A stretch of DNA of 64,000 nt. Origin: Acidovorax sp. 107 (GTDB taxonomy: Bacteria > Pseudomonadota > Gammaproteobacteria > Burkholderiales > Burkholderiaceae_C). Made by a program: the position numbers and the translations under genes. The first letter of the stretch is position 1, and every line of letters starts with the position of its first letter. Below the pieces are notes generated by a model. That model worked only from the letters and a program-made list of their open reading frames with translations, did not search any database and was not told the origin of the DNA. The stretch is taken from positions 3,862,001 to 3,926,000 of the forward strand of contig NZ_QBTZ01000001.1 in the NCBI RefSeq assembly GCF_003058055.1. Reading direction: 5' to 3'. Below are positions 27,844 through 37,056 of this stretch, in pieces.

Positions 27844-28620
27844 TTACTCTTCTTCCAGCTCCGTCCGCGCCATCTCCACATCCAGCCGCTCCATGGCGTC
27901 CATCGGCTCGGCGGCGGCGGCTTTTTCGTACAGCGCAGTAGCTTCCTTCATCTTCTTGTCGCCTTCCAGCATGACGAGCGCGTTGGCGTACTCGATCATC
28001 GCAATGGCGGAGCCTGGGTTGAGCTTGAGCGCTTCCTGGAACAGCTTGAGGCCTGTGTCCTTCTTGGCTCCGTAGGTCATGCCGCCAATCAGTGAGCCCA
28101 CCTTGTCGATCACTTCGGCATGGAAGGCACCGAGCGCAATGCGCGCGTCGGCGTGTTTGGGCGACAAACCGATGGCCTTTTCGAGCGACTCTTTCACCTT
28201 GCCGCCCAGGCCCTGCGCCAGCGCCTTGGCCACGCTGATGCCCTGGCTGTAGCGGCCCAGTGCATAGGCATGCCAGTACCAGGCGTTGGCGTTGTCGGGC
28301 TCTGCCGCCGCCTGGGCCTGCGCCCGTTCGGCCACCTGCATGAACAGGTCCAGGCGCGTCTTTTCCTTGGGCTCCAGGTAGTTGGCGTAGATGGAGGTGG
28401 CCTTGTTGGCTGCAGTGATGCCCGCGCCACCAGCTGCCAGGCCTGCAGCCGCCGCTTTCTCAAAGTCACCGTTGTGGAACAGCGCCCAGGCTTCCAGCAC
28501 GGCGGCGTCCTTGGGGCAGGGTTCGGCATCACCGCCATGCAGTCGGGCCCAATGCTTCTTGACGCTTGCAGCGTCGAACCGGTAGTCGCCTGCGTGGGGG
28601 AAGGGGGTCCATTTGGCCAT
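27844..28620 (-). CDS. TPR-like protein of unknown function
   Basis: 258 residues, no signal peptide, helical and Ala-rich. At least three TPR-like helix pairs can be read: AWALFHNGDFEKAAAAG, AIGLSPKHADARIALGAFHA and ALKLNPGSAIAMIEYANAL. The C-terminal part ends in an acidic tail (ARTELEEE). No catalytic residues are recognisable. It probably acts as a cytoplasmic scaffold. An R2 repeat abuts its stop codon. Confidence 0.8.
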   Translation of the reverse strand: MAKWTPFPHAGDYRFDAASVKKHWARLHGGDAEPCPKDAAVLEAWALFHNGDFEKAAAAGLAAGGAGITAANKATSIYANYLEPKEKTRLDLFMQVAERAQAQAAAEPDNANAWYWHAYALGRYSQGISVAKALAQGLGGKVKESLEKAIGLSPKHADARIALGAFHAEVIDKVGSLIGGMTYGAKKDTGLKLFQEALKLNPGSAIAMIEYANALVMLEGDKKMKEATALYEKAAAAEPMDAMERLDVEMARTELEEE

Positions 28621-28673
28621 GGTGTGTGTCTCCGGAGGTTCTTGTGGGGGGGCTGTGGTGGGCTGTCTCTGTA

Positions 28674-29336
28674 TCAGCCAGACACTGGGGCGTAGGCGCC
28701 GACCAGCTCCAGCAGGTGGGCGCGCTGACCGCTTTCGAGGTACGGCATGAGCAGGTTCAGCACATGGTGGGCGCCCCGCAGCAGCGCGGACTGGGCGCTT
28801 TCGGGCTCCAGCGCGCGGCGCGGGTCGCGCACGTATTCAAAACTGAGCCAGTAGGTCAGCACCACGACCATGCTGGTGGCAGTGGCCTCCAGCTCGCGCG
28901 AGTCGATGTGCAGTGCGTCTGTACGCGCCATGCCGTCCAGCATGGCTCGCACTGCGCGGGTCTTGTTCTTGAGGATGGCCTGGAAGTGGGTTTCCAGACG
29001 CCGGTTCTTGGACAGCAGGTCGTTGAGGTCGCGGTACAAAAAGCGGTACTGCCAGATCAGCTCGAACAGCGAGTGCATGAAAAACCAGGCGTCCTCCACA
29101 TTGCGTACACCGTCGGCGGCGGCCAGCAGCTCGGTGAGCGAGCTTTCGTAGCGATCAAACAGCGCGTTGATCAGCTCATCCTTGGCGGGGTAGTGGTAGT
29201 ACAGGTTGCCGGGGCTGATGCGCAGCTCGGCCGAGATCAGGGTGGTGGAGACGTTGGGTTCGCCGAACCGGTTGAACAGGTCCAGCGTCACTTCCAGAAT
29301 GCGTTCTGCGGTGCGGCGTGGCGCTTTCTTCACCAT
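28674..29336 (-). CDS. TetR family regulator, PhaD-like
   Basis: 220 residues. The HTH portion reads ERILEVTLDLFNRFGEPNVS and ISPGNLYYHYPAKDELI, very close to PhaD of Pseudomonas, which activates genes for PHA granule proteins. The C-terminal domain keeps the FLYRDLNDLLSKNRRLETHF pattern of that group. The ATG at 29336 begins MVKKAPRRT; the frame is open further upstream. It lies downstream of the phasin gene on the same strand, so a role in granule control is likely. Confidence 0.88.
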   Translation of the reverse strand: MVKKAPRRTAERILEVTLDLFNRFGEPNVSTTLISAELRISPGNLYYHYPAKDELINALFDRYESSLTELLAAADGVRNVEDAWFFMHSLFELIWQYRFLYRDLNDLLSKNRRLETHFQAILKNKTRAVRAMLDGMARTDALHIDSRELEATATSMVVVLTYWLSFEYVRDPRRALEPESAQSALLRGAHHVLNLLMPYLESGQRAHLLELVGAYAPVSG

Positions 29337-29484
29337 GTGTGCGGGCCCCTTCGCGTCGTTGTGTGTCGTTGTTGCGTTGTCTCTGATGGCTACTCTAACC
29401 CACGCAGTCATGCTGCAGTGCGACATGAGCTGAGGGTGCGCGTGCTGCATCCAGACTGCTTGTAGCGCACTTCAAGGGTTTCAC

Positions 29485-29530
29485 CAAAAAAAGAAAAGCG
29501 GCCCAGGCACCGAGGTGCGTGGACCGCTTT
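29485..29530 (-). terminator. Rho-independent terminator of the phasin gene
   Basis: On the minus strand, the arms AAAGCGG and CCGCTTT with an inner GCACC/GGTGC stem are followed by TTCTTTTTTTGG. It ends the phasin transcript, so the PhaD-like gene probably has its own promoter. Confidence 0.75.
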
Positions 29531-29566
29531 GTGCGGGTGGGGTGCTTGCCGGCGGCAAGCCTCCGA

Positions 29567-30160
29567 TCAGCTGGCCGAGGGCGTGCTGGTGGCTGCGTCG
29601 GCCGCGGCACGTGTTGCGGTCTTCTTAGCCGCTGCCTTCTTAGCGGGGGCTTTGGCTGCGGGCTTGGCGGCCGCCTTGGCAGGCGCGGCCTTCTTTGCAG
29701 CCGCCTTCTTGGCGGGGGCCTTGGCTGCGGGTTTGGCGGCTGTCTTGGTAGGTACGGCCTTGCTGCCCTTCGCAAGTGCGTCCACACGGGCGCTCAGGGC
29801 TTCCAGGTCGCGGGCAGAGGGGACGCCCAGCTTGGATAGCGCCTTGGCCACACGGTCTTCAAAGATGTTTTCGAGCTTGTCCCACTGGCCCTGGGCCTTG
29901 GAACCGATGTCGCTGGCCATGGTGGTTACGCGGCTGGTGGCTTCGGTGATCTTTTCTTCGGCCACGGCCTGGGTCTTGCGCTGGATAGTCAGGCCTTCCT
30001 TGACCAAGGCTTCAAACACCTTGCCGCCTTCTTCCTGCGCCTTGGAGAAGGCGCCCAGGCCGGCCAGCCAGATCTGCTGTGCGGAGTCCTTGACGGTGCT
30101 GGACAGTTGGGCGTTGCTCTTCTTCTTGTCAGCGCTGAGTTTCTGCAGTTTCTTGACCAT
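29567..30160 (-). CDS. phaF: Phasin family protein with histone H1-like tail (PhaF-like)
   Basis: 197 residues. The N-terminal about 120 residues form the amphipathic phasin domain (QIWLAGLGAFSKAQEEGGKV), which coats PHA granules. A coiled segment ARDLEALSARVDALAKGSKA follows. The last about 60 residues are a Lys/Ala/Pro tail with repeated AKPAAKAPAKKAAAKK, like the nucleoid-binding tail of PhaF that couples granule partition to DNA. The ATG at 30160 gives a normal phasin start (VKKLQKL). The tail is encoded by imperfect DNA repeats. No PHA synthase is in the window. Confidence 0.9.
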   Translation of the reverse strand: MVKKLQKLSADKKKSNAQLSSTVKDSAQQIWLAGLGAFSKAQEEGGKVFEALVKEGLTIQRKTQAVAEEKITEATSRVTTMASDIGSKAQGQWDKLENIFEDRVAKALSKLGVPSARDLEALSARVDALAKGSKAVPTKTAAKPAAKAPAKKAAAKKAAPAKAAAKPAAKAPAKKAAAKKTATRAAADAATSTPSAS

Positions 30161-30388
30161 AAGGCCTCCGTGGTGCGGTTGGTTGGGGTTGCCGGGGCGA
30201 TTTTGCCTTCGGCGCATGGCCGCACTGTACGCCGCGCGGCGCGCAAGGTGTAGGCGTGTGCTCCTAAAAATGTAGAGCGTGCCATCTAGCCCGCCCGGCA
30301 GCCGGGCGCCTAGCATCGGCGCGGGTTTCTGCTGAATCGGTGCGCGCAGGCCTTGGGCAAGAATGAAGCTATCTCAGAGGAGTTATCC

Positions 30389-32374
30389 ATGCAGTATTTC
30401 GTGACGGGGGCAACGGGGTTCATTGGCAAGCGGCTGGTCAAGAAGCTGCTGGAGCGCAAGGGGGCGGTGGTCCACTTCCTGATCCGCAAGGAGAGTGCAG
30501 ACAAGGTGGCCGACCTGCGCAGCTTCTGGGGCGTGGGCCCTGCACGTGCCGTCCCCGTGTTTGGCGACCTCACGGCCAAGAAGCTGGGCGTGGCGGCCGA
30601 CGACGTGAAGAAGCTCAAGGGCCAGATAGATCATTTCTACCACCTGGCGGCCGTCTATGACCTGGGTGCCGATGAAGAGACCCAGGTGGCAGTGAACATC
30701 GAAGGTACGCGAAACACGGTGGACCTGGCCAAGGCCATCGATGCCGGGCACTTCCACCATGTCTCGTCGATTGCAGCCGCAGGCCTGTACGAAGGCGTGT
30801 TCCGCGAAGACATGTTCGACGAGGCCGAGGGCCTGGACCACCCGTACTTCCAGACCAAACACGAGAGCGAAAAAATCGTGCGCCACGATTGCAAGGTGCC
30901 TTGGACGGTTTACCGCCCGGCCATGGTGGTGGGCGACAGCCAGACCGGCGAAATGGACAAGATCGACGGCCCCTACTACTTTTTCAAGCTCATCCAGCGC
31001 TTGCGCCAGCTGCTGCCACCCTGGATGCCCACGGTGGGCCTCGAGGGCGGGCGCGTGAATATCGTGCCTGTGGACTTCGTGGTCAACGCTCTCAACGTTA
31101 TCAGCCACCGGAAGGACATCACCAAAAAGTGCTACCACCTGGTGGACCCGGTGGGCTACCGCGTGGGCGACGTGCTCGACATCTTCAGCCGCGCCGCACA
31201 CGCACCGCGCATGAACCTGTTCGTCAATGCCGCGCTGCTGGGCTTCATTCCCAAGGGCATCAAGAAAAGCTTGATGGCGCTGGCGCCCGTGCGCCGCGTG
31301 CGCAACGCCGTCATGAAGGACCTGGGCCTGCCCGAGGACATGCTCACCTTTGTGAACTATCCCACGCGCTTTGACTGCCGCGAGACCCTGGCGGCGCTCA
31401 AGGGCTCGGGCGTGTCGTGCCCCAACCTCAAAGACTATGCTTGGCGTCTGTGGGACTATTGGGAGCGCCACCTGGACCCTGAGCTGTTCATTGACCGTAC
31501 GCTCAAGGGTACGGTGGCGGGCAAGGTGGTGCTGATTACCGGTGGGTCGTCAGGCATCGGGTTGGCGGCCGCGCACAAGTTTGCTGAGGCAGGTGCCATC
31601 ACCATCATCTGTGGGCGCGATCAAGACAAGCTGGACGAGGCCTGCGCAGAAGCCAAGGCCAAGGGCTATAGCTTCATTGCCTATTCGGCGGACATTGCCG
31701 ACATGGCTGACTGTGACCGCTTTGTGCAGTTGCTTATCGACAACCACGGAGGCGTGGATTTCCTCATCAACAACGCAGGCCGCTCCATTCGTCGTGCCAT
31801 CGAGTCGAGCTACGACCGCTTTCATGACTACGAGCGCACCATGCAGCTCAACTACTTCGGCTGCCTGCGTGTGACCATGGGCTTCCTGCCCGGCATGGCC
31901 GCCAAGCGCAAGGGCCATGTGGTGAACATCAGCTCCATCGGCGTGCTGACCAACGCGCCGCGCTTCTCGGCCTATGTGGCCAGCAAGGCGGCCCTGGACG
32001 CCTGGACGCGCTGCGCGTCCAGCGAATTCGCGGACCAGGGCATCACCTTCACCACCATCAACATGCCGCTGGTGCGCACGCCCATGATCGCGCCTACCAA
32101 AATCTACAACAACGTGCCCACCCTGAGCCCCGAAGAGGCGGCCGACATGATCGCGCAGGCCTGCATCTTCAAGCCGGTGCGCATCGCTACGCGCCTGGGG
32201 ATCACCGGGCAGATCCTGCACGCGCTGGTGCCGCGTGTGGCGCAGATCACGATGAACACAAGCTTCCGCATGTTCCCGGATTCCACGGCCGCGAAGGGTA
32301 CCAAGGATGCCAAGCCGCAGCTGTCGGCCGAGGCGGTGGCGCTGCAGCAGATGATGCGTGGCATTCATTTTTGA
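30389..32374 (+). CDS. Two-domain fatty acyl-CoA reductase / SDR oxidoreductase (Maqu_2507-like)
   Basis: 661 residues, the same length as Marinobacter Maqu_2507, which reduces fatty acyl-CoA to the alcohol. The N-terminal extended SDR domain starts with YFVTGATGFIGKRLVKKL and contains FHHVSSIAAAGLYEGVF and YFQTKHESEK. The second SDR domain (about 375-660) has GGSSGIG at 385-391, NNAGRSIRR and the catalytic SAYVASKAALDAW (Y529, K533). The ribosome site AGAGGAG fixes the ATG at 30389. It is divergent from the phasin gene. Fatty alcohol formation for wax esters is the family role; the actual substrate is inferred. Confidence 0.9.
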   Translation: MQYFVTGATGFIGKRLVKKLLERKGAVVHFLIRKESADKVADLRSFWGVGPARAVPVFGDLTAKKLGVAADDVKKLKGQIDHFYHLAAVYDLGADEETQVAVNIEGTRNTVDLAKAIDAGHFHHVSSIAAAGLYEGVFREDMFDEAEGLDHPYFQTKHESEKIVRHDCKVPWTVYRPAMVVGDSQTGEMDKIDGPYYFFKLIQRLRQLLPPWMPTVGLEGGRVNIVPVDFVVNALNVISHRKDITKKCYHLVDPVGYRVGDVLDIFSRAAHAPRMNLFVNAALLGFIPKGIKKSLMALAPVRRVRNAVMKDLGLPEDMLTFVNYPTRFDCRETLAALKGSGVSCPNLKDYAWRLWDYWERHLDPELFIDRTLKGTVAGKVVLITGGSSGIGLAAAHKFAEAGAITIICGRDQDKLDEACAEAKAKGYSFIAYSADIADMADCDRFVQLLIDNHGGVDFLINNAGRSIRRAIESSYDRFHDYERTMQLNYFGCLRVTMGFLPGMAAKRKGHVVNISSIGVLTNAPRFSAYVASKAALDAWTRCASSEFADQGITFTTINMPLVRTPMIAPTKIYNNVPTLSPEEAADMIAQACIFKPVRIATRLGITGQILHALVPRVAQITMNTSFRMFPDSTAAKGTKDAKPQLSAEAVALQQMMRGIHF

Positions 32375-32484
32375 GGCTGCGTCGCCTTGCCCGAATGTGC
32401 TCGCGTTGAACTCTGTTACCCGGTGATCAGGCGGGCGGGGATAATCACAGGCTTTGCCGAGCTGGCATTTCACACAGCCTCCCT

Positions 32485-33573
32485 ATGATTCTGGTTACTG
32501 GCGGCGCGGGTTTTATCGGCGCCAACTTCGTTCTTGACTGGCTTGCCGCCTCCGGCGAGCCCGTGGTCAACCTCGACAAGCTCACCTACGCGGGTAACTT
32601 GCACAACCTGGACGGCATCCAGGGCGACCCCCGTCACATCTTCGTGCAGGGCGACATCGGCGACTTCGCCCTGCTGGCCCGCCTGTTGGCTGAGCACAAG
32701 CCCCGCGCCGTGGTCAACTTTGCGGCCGAGTCGCATGTGGACCGCTCCATTCATGGGCCCGAGGACTTCATCCAGACCAACATCGTGGGCTCGTTCCGCC
32801 TGCTCGAAGCCGTGCGCGCCTACTGGGGCGCGCTGCCCGAGGGCGAGCGCGCGGCCTTCCGCTTCCTGCACGTCTCCACCGACGAGGTGTACGGCTCGCT
32901 CGCGCCCAACGACCCTGCCTTCGCCGAGACGCGGGGCTTCGAGCCCAACAGCCCCTACAGCGCCAGCAAGGCCGCCAGCGACCACCTGGTGCGCGCCTGG
33001 CACCACACCTACGGCCTGCCGGTGCTCACCACCAACTGCAGCAACAACTACGGGCCCTACCACTTCCCCGAGAAGCTGATCCCGCTGATGATCGTGAACG
33101 CCCTGGCGGGCAAGAACCTGCCGGTGTATGGCGACGGCATGCAGGTGCGCGACTGGCTGTACGTGAAGGACCACTGCAGCGCCATCCGCCGCGTGCTCGA
33201 AGCCGGTGCCCCCGGCGAGACCTACAACGTGGGCGGCTGGAACGAGAAGCCCAACATCGAGATCGTGAACATGGTGTGCGGCCTGCTCGACGAGCTGCGC
33301 CCCCGCGCCGACGGTCAGAGCTACCGCACCCAGATCACCTATGTGAAGGACCGCCCCGGCCACGACCGCCGCTATGCGATCGATGCGCGCAAGATCGAGC
33401 GCGAGCTGGGCTGGAAGCCCGCGGAAACCTTCGACACCGGCATCCGCAAGACCGTGCAGTGGTATCTGGAGCATGCCGACTGGGTGGCCAGCGTGCAGAC
33501 GGGCGCGTACCGCGGCTGGGTGGAGACCCAGTACGAGCAGCAGCCTGCCTCTGCGACGGACGCCCGCGCATGA
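32485..33573 (+). CDS. rmlB: dTDP-glucose 4,6-dehydratase
   Basis: 362 residues. The NAD-binding [14 protein letters not shown] opens the extended SDR fold. [10 protein letters not shown] supplies the Thr-Asp-Glu catalytic set, and [14 protein letters not shown] the Tyr-xxx-Lys. It makes dTDP-4-keto-6-deoxyglucose, the shared precursor of dTDP-rhamnose and of the 3-amino sugars made by the genes downstream. First gene of rmlBDAC; it overlaps rmlD by four bases. Confidence 0.96.
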   Translation: MILVTGGAGFIGANFVLDWLAASGEPVVNLDKLTYAGNLHNLDGIQGDPRHIFVQGDIGDFALLARLLAEHKPRAVVNFAAESHVDRSIHGPEDFIQTNIVGSFRLLEAVRAYWGALPEGERAAFRFLHVSTDEVYGSLAPNDPAFAETRGFEPNSPYSASKAASDHLVRAWHHTYGLPVLTTNCSNNYGPYHFPEKLIPLMIVNALAGKNLPVYGDGMQVRDWLYVKDHCSAIRRVLEAGAPGETYNVGGWNEKPNIEIVNMVCGLLDELRPRADGQSYRTQITYVKDRPGHDRRYAIDARKIERELGWKPAETFDTGIRKTVQWYLEHADWVASVQTGAYRGWVETQYEQQPASATDARA

Positions 33574-34460
33574 ACATCCTGCTGTTTGGCAAAGGCGGCC
33601 AGGTCGGTTGGGAGCTGCAGCGCAGCCTGTCGGTGCTGGGAACGGTCACGGCGCTCGACTTCGACAGCACCGAGCACTGTGGCGACTTCGCGAACCCCGC
33701 CGGTGTGGCCGAGACGGTGCGTGCATTGCGTCCTGACGTCATCGTCAATGCCGCGGCCCACACCGCCGTGGACAAGGCCGAGGGCGAGGCCGAGCTGGCC
33801 CGCACCCTGAATGCCATCACTCCCGGCGCCATCGCGGTGGAAGCCGCGAAGCTCGGCGCATGGCTCGTGCACTACAGCACCGACTACGTCTTCGGCGGAA
33901 GCGGCACCCGCCCCTGGGTCGAGACCGACACGCCCGCTCCCTTGAGTGTGTACGGTCGCACCAAGCTTGAAGGCGAGCAGCTCATCGCTGAGGCTTGCGC
34001 GAAGCACCTGATCTTGCGCACCAGCTGGGTCTACGCGGCGCGTGGCGGCAACTTCGCCAAGACCATGCTGCGCCTGGCGCAGGAGCGTGAGCGCTTGACC
34101 GTGATCGACGACCAGTGGGGCGCACCCACGGGGGCCGATCTGCTGGCCGACGTGACGGCGCATGCGCTGCGCCACCTGCAGCAGCGTCCGCAGGACGCGG
34201 GCCTGTACCACTGCGTTGCAGCCGGTGCAACGAACTGGAACGAGTACGCGAAATTCGTGATTGCGCAGGCACAGATTGCGCAACCTGCTATCAAAATAAA
34301 AGCAAATGAGGTTGCGCCCGTTCCGACGAGCGCGTTCCCCACTCCCGCTGTGCGTCCGCACAACTCGCGCCTTGATACCGACAAGCTGCGGGCCACCTTC
34401 GGCTTGAAGATGCCGCACTGGCAAGCGGGCGTGGCGCGCATGCTGGCTGAAATTCTCTGA
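33570..34460 (+). CDS. rmlD: dTDP-4-dehydrorhamnose reductase
   Basis: 296 residues. [18 protein letters not shown] is the cofactor-binding start, [11 protein letters not shown] the catalytic Thr region and [13 protein letters not shown] the Tyr-xxx-Lys. It performs the last step to dTDP-L-rhamnose. The C-terminal part contains a short AT-rich stretch (KIKANEV, near 34290) that is out of keeping with the rest and may be a remnant of the R1 repeat. Start ATG overlaps the rmlB stop. Confidence 0.96.
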   Translation: MNILLFGKGGQVGWELQRSLSVLGTVTALDFDSTEHCGDFANPAGVAETVRALRPDVIVNAAAHTAVDKAEGEAELARTLNAITPGAIAVEAAKLGAWLVHYSTDYVFGGSGTRPWVETDTPAPLSVYGRTKLEGEQLIAEACAKHLILRTSWVYAARGGNFAKTMLRLAQERERLTVIDDQWGAPTGADLLADVTAHALRHLQQRPQDAGLYHCVAAGATNWNEYAKFVIAQAQIAQPAIKIKANEVAPVPTSAFPTPAVRPHNSRLDTDKLRATFGLKMPHWQAGVARMLAEIL

Positions 34461-34473
34461 TCGGCACCTTCAC

Positions 34474-35358
34474 ATGACGCAACGCAAAGGCATCATCCTT
34501 GCCGGAGGCTCCGGGACCCGGCTGCATCCGGCCACCCTGGCCATCAGCAAGCAACTGCTGCCGGTGTACGACAAGCCCATGATCTACTACCCGCTGAGCA
34601 CCCTGATGCTCGCGGGCATCCGTGACATCTTGGTCATCAGCACGCCGCAGGACACACCGCGGTTCGAGCAGCTGCTGGGCGACGGCAGCCAATGGGGCCT
34701 TAACCTGCAATATGCCGTGCAACCCAGTCCGGATGGCCTGGCGCAGGCTTTTATCATCGGAGAGTCCTTCCTGGCCGGTGCGCCCAGTGCGCTGGTGCTG
34801 GGCGACAACATCTTCTACGGCCACGACTTCCACGAACTGCTGGGCAACGCACAACAGCGGACGGTGGGCGCCAGCGTTTTTGCCTACCATGTGCAGGATC
34901 CGGAGCGATACGGCGTGGCCGAGTTCGACGTTCACGGCAAAGTGCTTTCGCTGGAGGAAAAGCCGATGCAACCGAGGAGCAGCTACGCAGTCACAGGCCT
35001 GTATTTCTACGACGAGCAGGTAGTTGATATGGCCAAAAATCTTGTGCCGTCACCCCGTGGTGAGCTTGAGATCACCGACTTGAATCGCTTGTATCTGGAG
35101 CTGGGGCAGTTAAACGTGGAGATCATGGGGCGGGGCTATGCGTGGCTTGATACGGGAACGCACGACAGCTTGCTCGAGGCGGGCCAGTTCATCGCCACGC
35201 TCGAGCGCCGCCAAGGTCTGAAGATCGCCTGCCCCGAGGAAATCGCGTGGCGTCAGCGCTGGATCGACGCGACCCAGCTCGAGCGCCTTGCAATTCCCCT
35301 CAGCAAGAACGGCTACGGCCAGTACCTGCTGCGCATGGCCCAAGAAAAAATCTACTGA
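34474..35358 (+). CDS. rmlA: Glucose-1-phosphate thymidylyltransferase
   Basis: A 294-residue nucleotidyltransferase that forms dTDP-glucose. [16 protein letters not shown] is the nucleotide-binding signature and [16 protein letters not shown] the sugar-phosphate site. [11 protein letters not shown] holds the metal-binding Asp. It supplies both sugar pathways in this cluster. It follows rmlD by 13 bases. Confidence 0.97.
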   Translation: MTQRKGIILAGGSGTRLHPATLAISKQLLPVYDKPMIYYPLSTLMLAGIRDILVISTPQDTPRFEQLLGDGSQWGLNLQYAVQPSPDGLAQAFIIGESFLAGAPSALVLGDNIFYGHDFHELLGNAQQRTVGASVFAYHVQDPERYGVAEFDVHGKVLSLEEKPMQPRSSYAVTGLYFYDEQVVDMAKNLVPSPRGELEITDLNRLYLELGQLNVEIMGRGYAWLDTGTHDSLLEAGQFIATLERRQGLKIACPEEIAWRQRWIDATQLERLAIPLSKNGYGQYLLRMAQEKIY

Positions 35359-35366
35359 GAACCCGA

Positions 35367-35912
35367 ATGCAAGCCACTCGCCTCGCCGTTCCCGATGTCG
35401 TCCTGATCGAGCCCAAGGTGTTCGGCGATGCGCGCGGGTTTTTCTACGAAAGCTTCAACCAGCGCGACTTCAACGCTGCCACCGGCACCGACTATTCGTT
35501 CGTGCAGGACAACCACAGTCGCAGCAGCCAAGGTGTGCTGCGCGGCCTGCATTACCAGATAAAGCAGCCCCAGGGCAAGCTCGTCCGCGTGGTGCAGGGA
35601 GCCGTGTTTGACGTGGCGGTGGACATCCGCAAAAGCTCGCCCACCTTTGGCCAATGGGTGGGAGCGGAACTGAGTGCCGACAACCACCGCCAGCTCTGGG
35701 TGCCGCCGGGTTTTGCGCACGGTTTCGTGGTGCTCAGCAAAACAGCCGAGTTTTTGTACAAGACCACCGATTACTACGCGCCGGAGCATGAGCGCTGTAT
35801 CGCCTGGAACGACGCCGATCTGCGCATCGATTGGCACTGGGGCGGCCGCCCCGTCCTGTCCGACAAAGATGCGCGCGGTCTTGCGCTTGTGCACGCCCAA
35901 TTGTTTGCCTGA
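35367..35912 (+). CDS. rmlC: dTDP-4-dehydrorhamnose 3,5-epimerase
   Basis: 181 residues, a cupin. QDNHSRSSQGVLRGLHYQ carries the catalytic His, FDVAVDIRKSSPTFGQW the conserved core strand, and WVPPGFAHGFVVLS the second cupin motif. It is 8 bases after rmlA. The ATG at 35367 was chosen because it starts the conserved N-terminus. Confidence 0.96.
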   Translation: MQATRLAVPDVVLIEPKVFGDARGFFYESFNQRDFNAATGTDYSFVQDNHSRSSQGVLRGLHYQIKQPQGKLVRVVQGAVFDVAVDIRKSSPTFGQWVGAELSADNHRQLWVPPGFAHGFVVLSKTAEFLYKTTDYYAPEHERCIAWNDADLRIDWHWGGRPVLSDKDARGLALVHAQLFA

Positions 35913-35931
35913 AACTCTCCCCCTACCTCTT

Positions 35932-37056
35932 ATGCATCCTCCCGATCCCATTCCTTTGTTCTCAGCCGCTGCAGTCAACACAGGCATGGATCTGGCCACC
36001 GCCGTTCAGCAAGTGCTTGACAGTCACTGGTACGTACTAGGCCAGCAGGTGCAGGGCTTTGAGTCAGAGTTTGCGCGCTATATCGGGACAGAACACTGCG
36101 TGTCTGTCGCCAACGGAACCGATGCTCTGGAACTTGCATTGCGGGCCGTGGGCGTGGTCCCCGGGGACAAGGTCGTGACTGTCGCCAACGCGGGGTTTTA
36201 CGGCAGCACCGCGATCCGCGCCATTGGTGCCGTTCCCTTGTATGCCGATGTCGACGAGACCACGCTCACGCTTTCTCCCATGGCGTTGGAGCAGGCCCTG
36301 GCCAGCCAGCCAGCGGCCGTCATCGTCACCCATCTGTACGGACAGATGGCCGACATGCCGGCGCTGTCGGCGTTGTGTGAGCGCGCGGGTGTGCCGCTTA
36401 TAGAAGACTGTGCTCAGGGGCACGGCGCCTCGTTGGCAGGGCGCAAGGCGGGGAGTTGGGGGCAGTTGGGCTGCTTCAGTTTCTATCCCACCAAAAATCT
36501 TGGGGCATTGGGAGACGGCGGCGCCATCACGACGGGCGATGCGGCCTTGGCAGCCGGGCTGCGCACCTTGCGCCAGTACGGCTGGTCGCATAAATACACA
36601 GTCGCCGTGCCAGGTGGGCGCAACAGCCGGCTTGACGAAATACAGGCGGCCATCTTGCGTGTCAAGTTGCCTTTGCTGGACTCACAGAATGCCCAGCGCC
36701 GTCAGATTGCCGCGCACTACAATCGGGCGCTCGCTGCGTTGCCCTTGCAGTGCCCACCCTCGGTGAATTGCGATAACGCGGCCCATCTCTATGTGCTGCG
36801 CTCTCCGGTGCGCGACGCGCTGCGTGCTTTCTTGCAAGCTCATGGCATTGCGACCGATGTGCATTACCCCGTTGCTGATCACCTGCAGCCCGCCTACTCG
36901 CATGCCCATCTGGTGGGTGCGCTGGAGGTCACGCAGGCCGCCTGCGCGGAGGTGGTTTCCTTGCCATGTTACCCCGGGATGTCACAAGCCGATGTGGACC
37001 GCGTCATTGGTGTTGTGCAGGCGTTTTTTATGCAGGACAAAGGCCCAGCGTGCTGA
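35932..37056 (+). CDS. DegT/DnrJ/EryC1 sugar aminotransferase, likely dTDP-3-amino-3,6-dideoxyhexose transaminase (FdtB/QdtB-like)
   Basis: A 374-residue PLP enzyme of the sugar aminotransferase family. FSFYPTKNLGALGDGGAI gives the PLP-binding Lys at 188. VTHLYGQMADMPAL and IEDCAQGHGASLAG are the phosphate and ring-contacting segments. The neighbouring ketoisomerase makes a 3-keto sugar, so amination at C3 of dTDP-6-deoxyhexos-3-ulose (FdtB or QdtB) is the best fit. It starts 19 bases after rmlC and overlaps the next gene by seven bases. Confidence 0.88.
   Translation: MHPPDPIPLFSAAAVNTGMDLATAVQQVLDSHWYVLGQQVQGFESEFARYIGTEHCVSVANGTDALELALRAVGVVPGDKVVTVANAGFYGSTAIRAIGAVPLYADVDETTLTLSPMALEQALASQPAAVIVTHLYGQMADMPALSALCERAGVPLIEDCAQGHGASLAGRKAGSWGQLGCFSFYPTKNLGALGDGGAITTGDAALAAGLRTLRQYGWSHKYTVAVPGGRNSRLDEIQAAILRVKLPLLDSQNAQRRQIAAHYNRALAALPLQCPPSVNCDNAAHLYVLRSPVRDALRAFLQAHGIATDVHYPVADHLQPAYSHAHLVGALEVTQAACAEVVSLPCYPGMSQADVDRVIGVVQAFFMQDKGPAC

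Noticed and set aside
30286..30312. GC-rich inverted repeat (GCCCGG...CCGGGC) between phasin and acyl reductase genes
   Set aside because: Short six-base arms in a very GC-rich gap, not enough to call an operator or terminator.
34283..34310. AT-rich stretch in rmlD resembling an R1 repeat fragment
   Set aside because: Only about 25 bases are similar and the protein keeps normal length, so chance or codon drift cannot be excluded.
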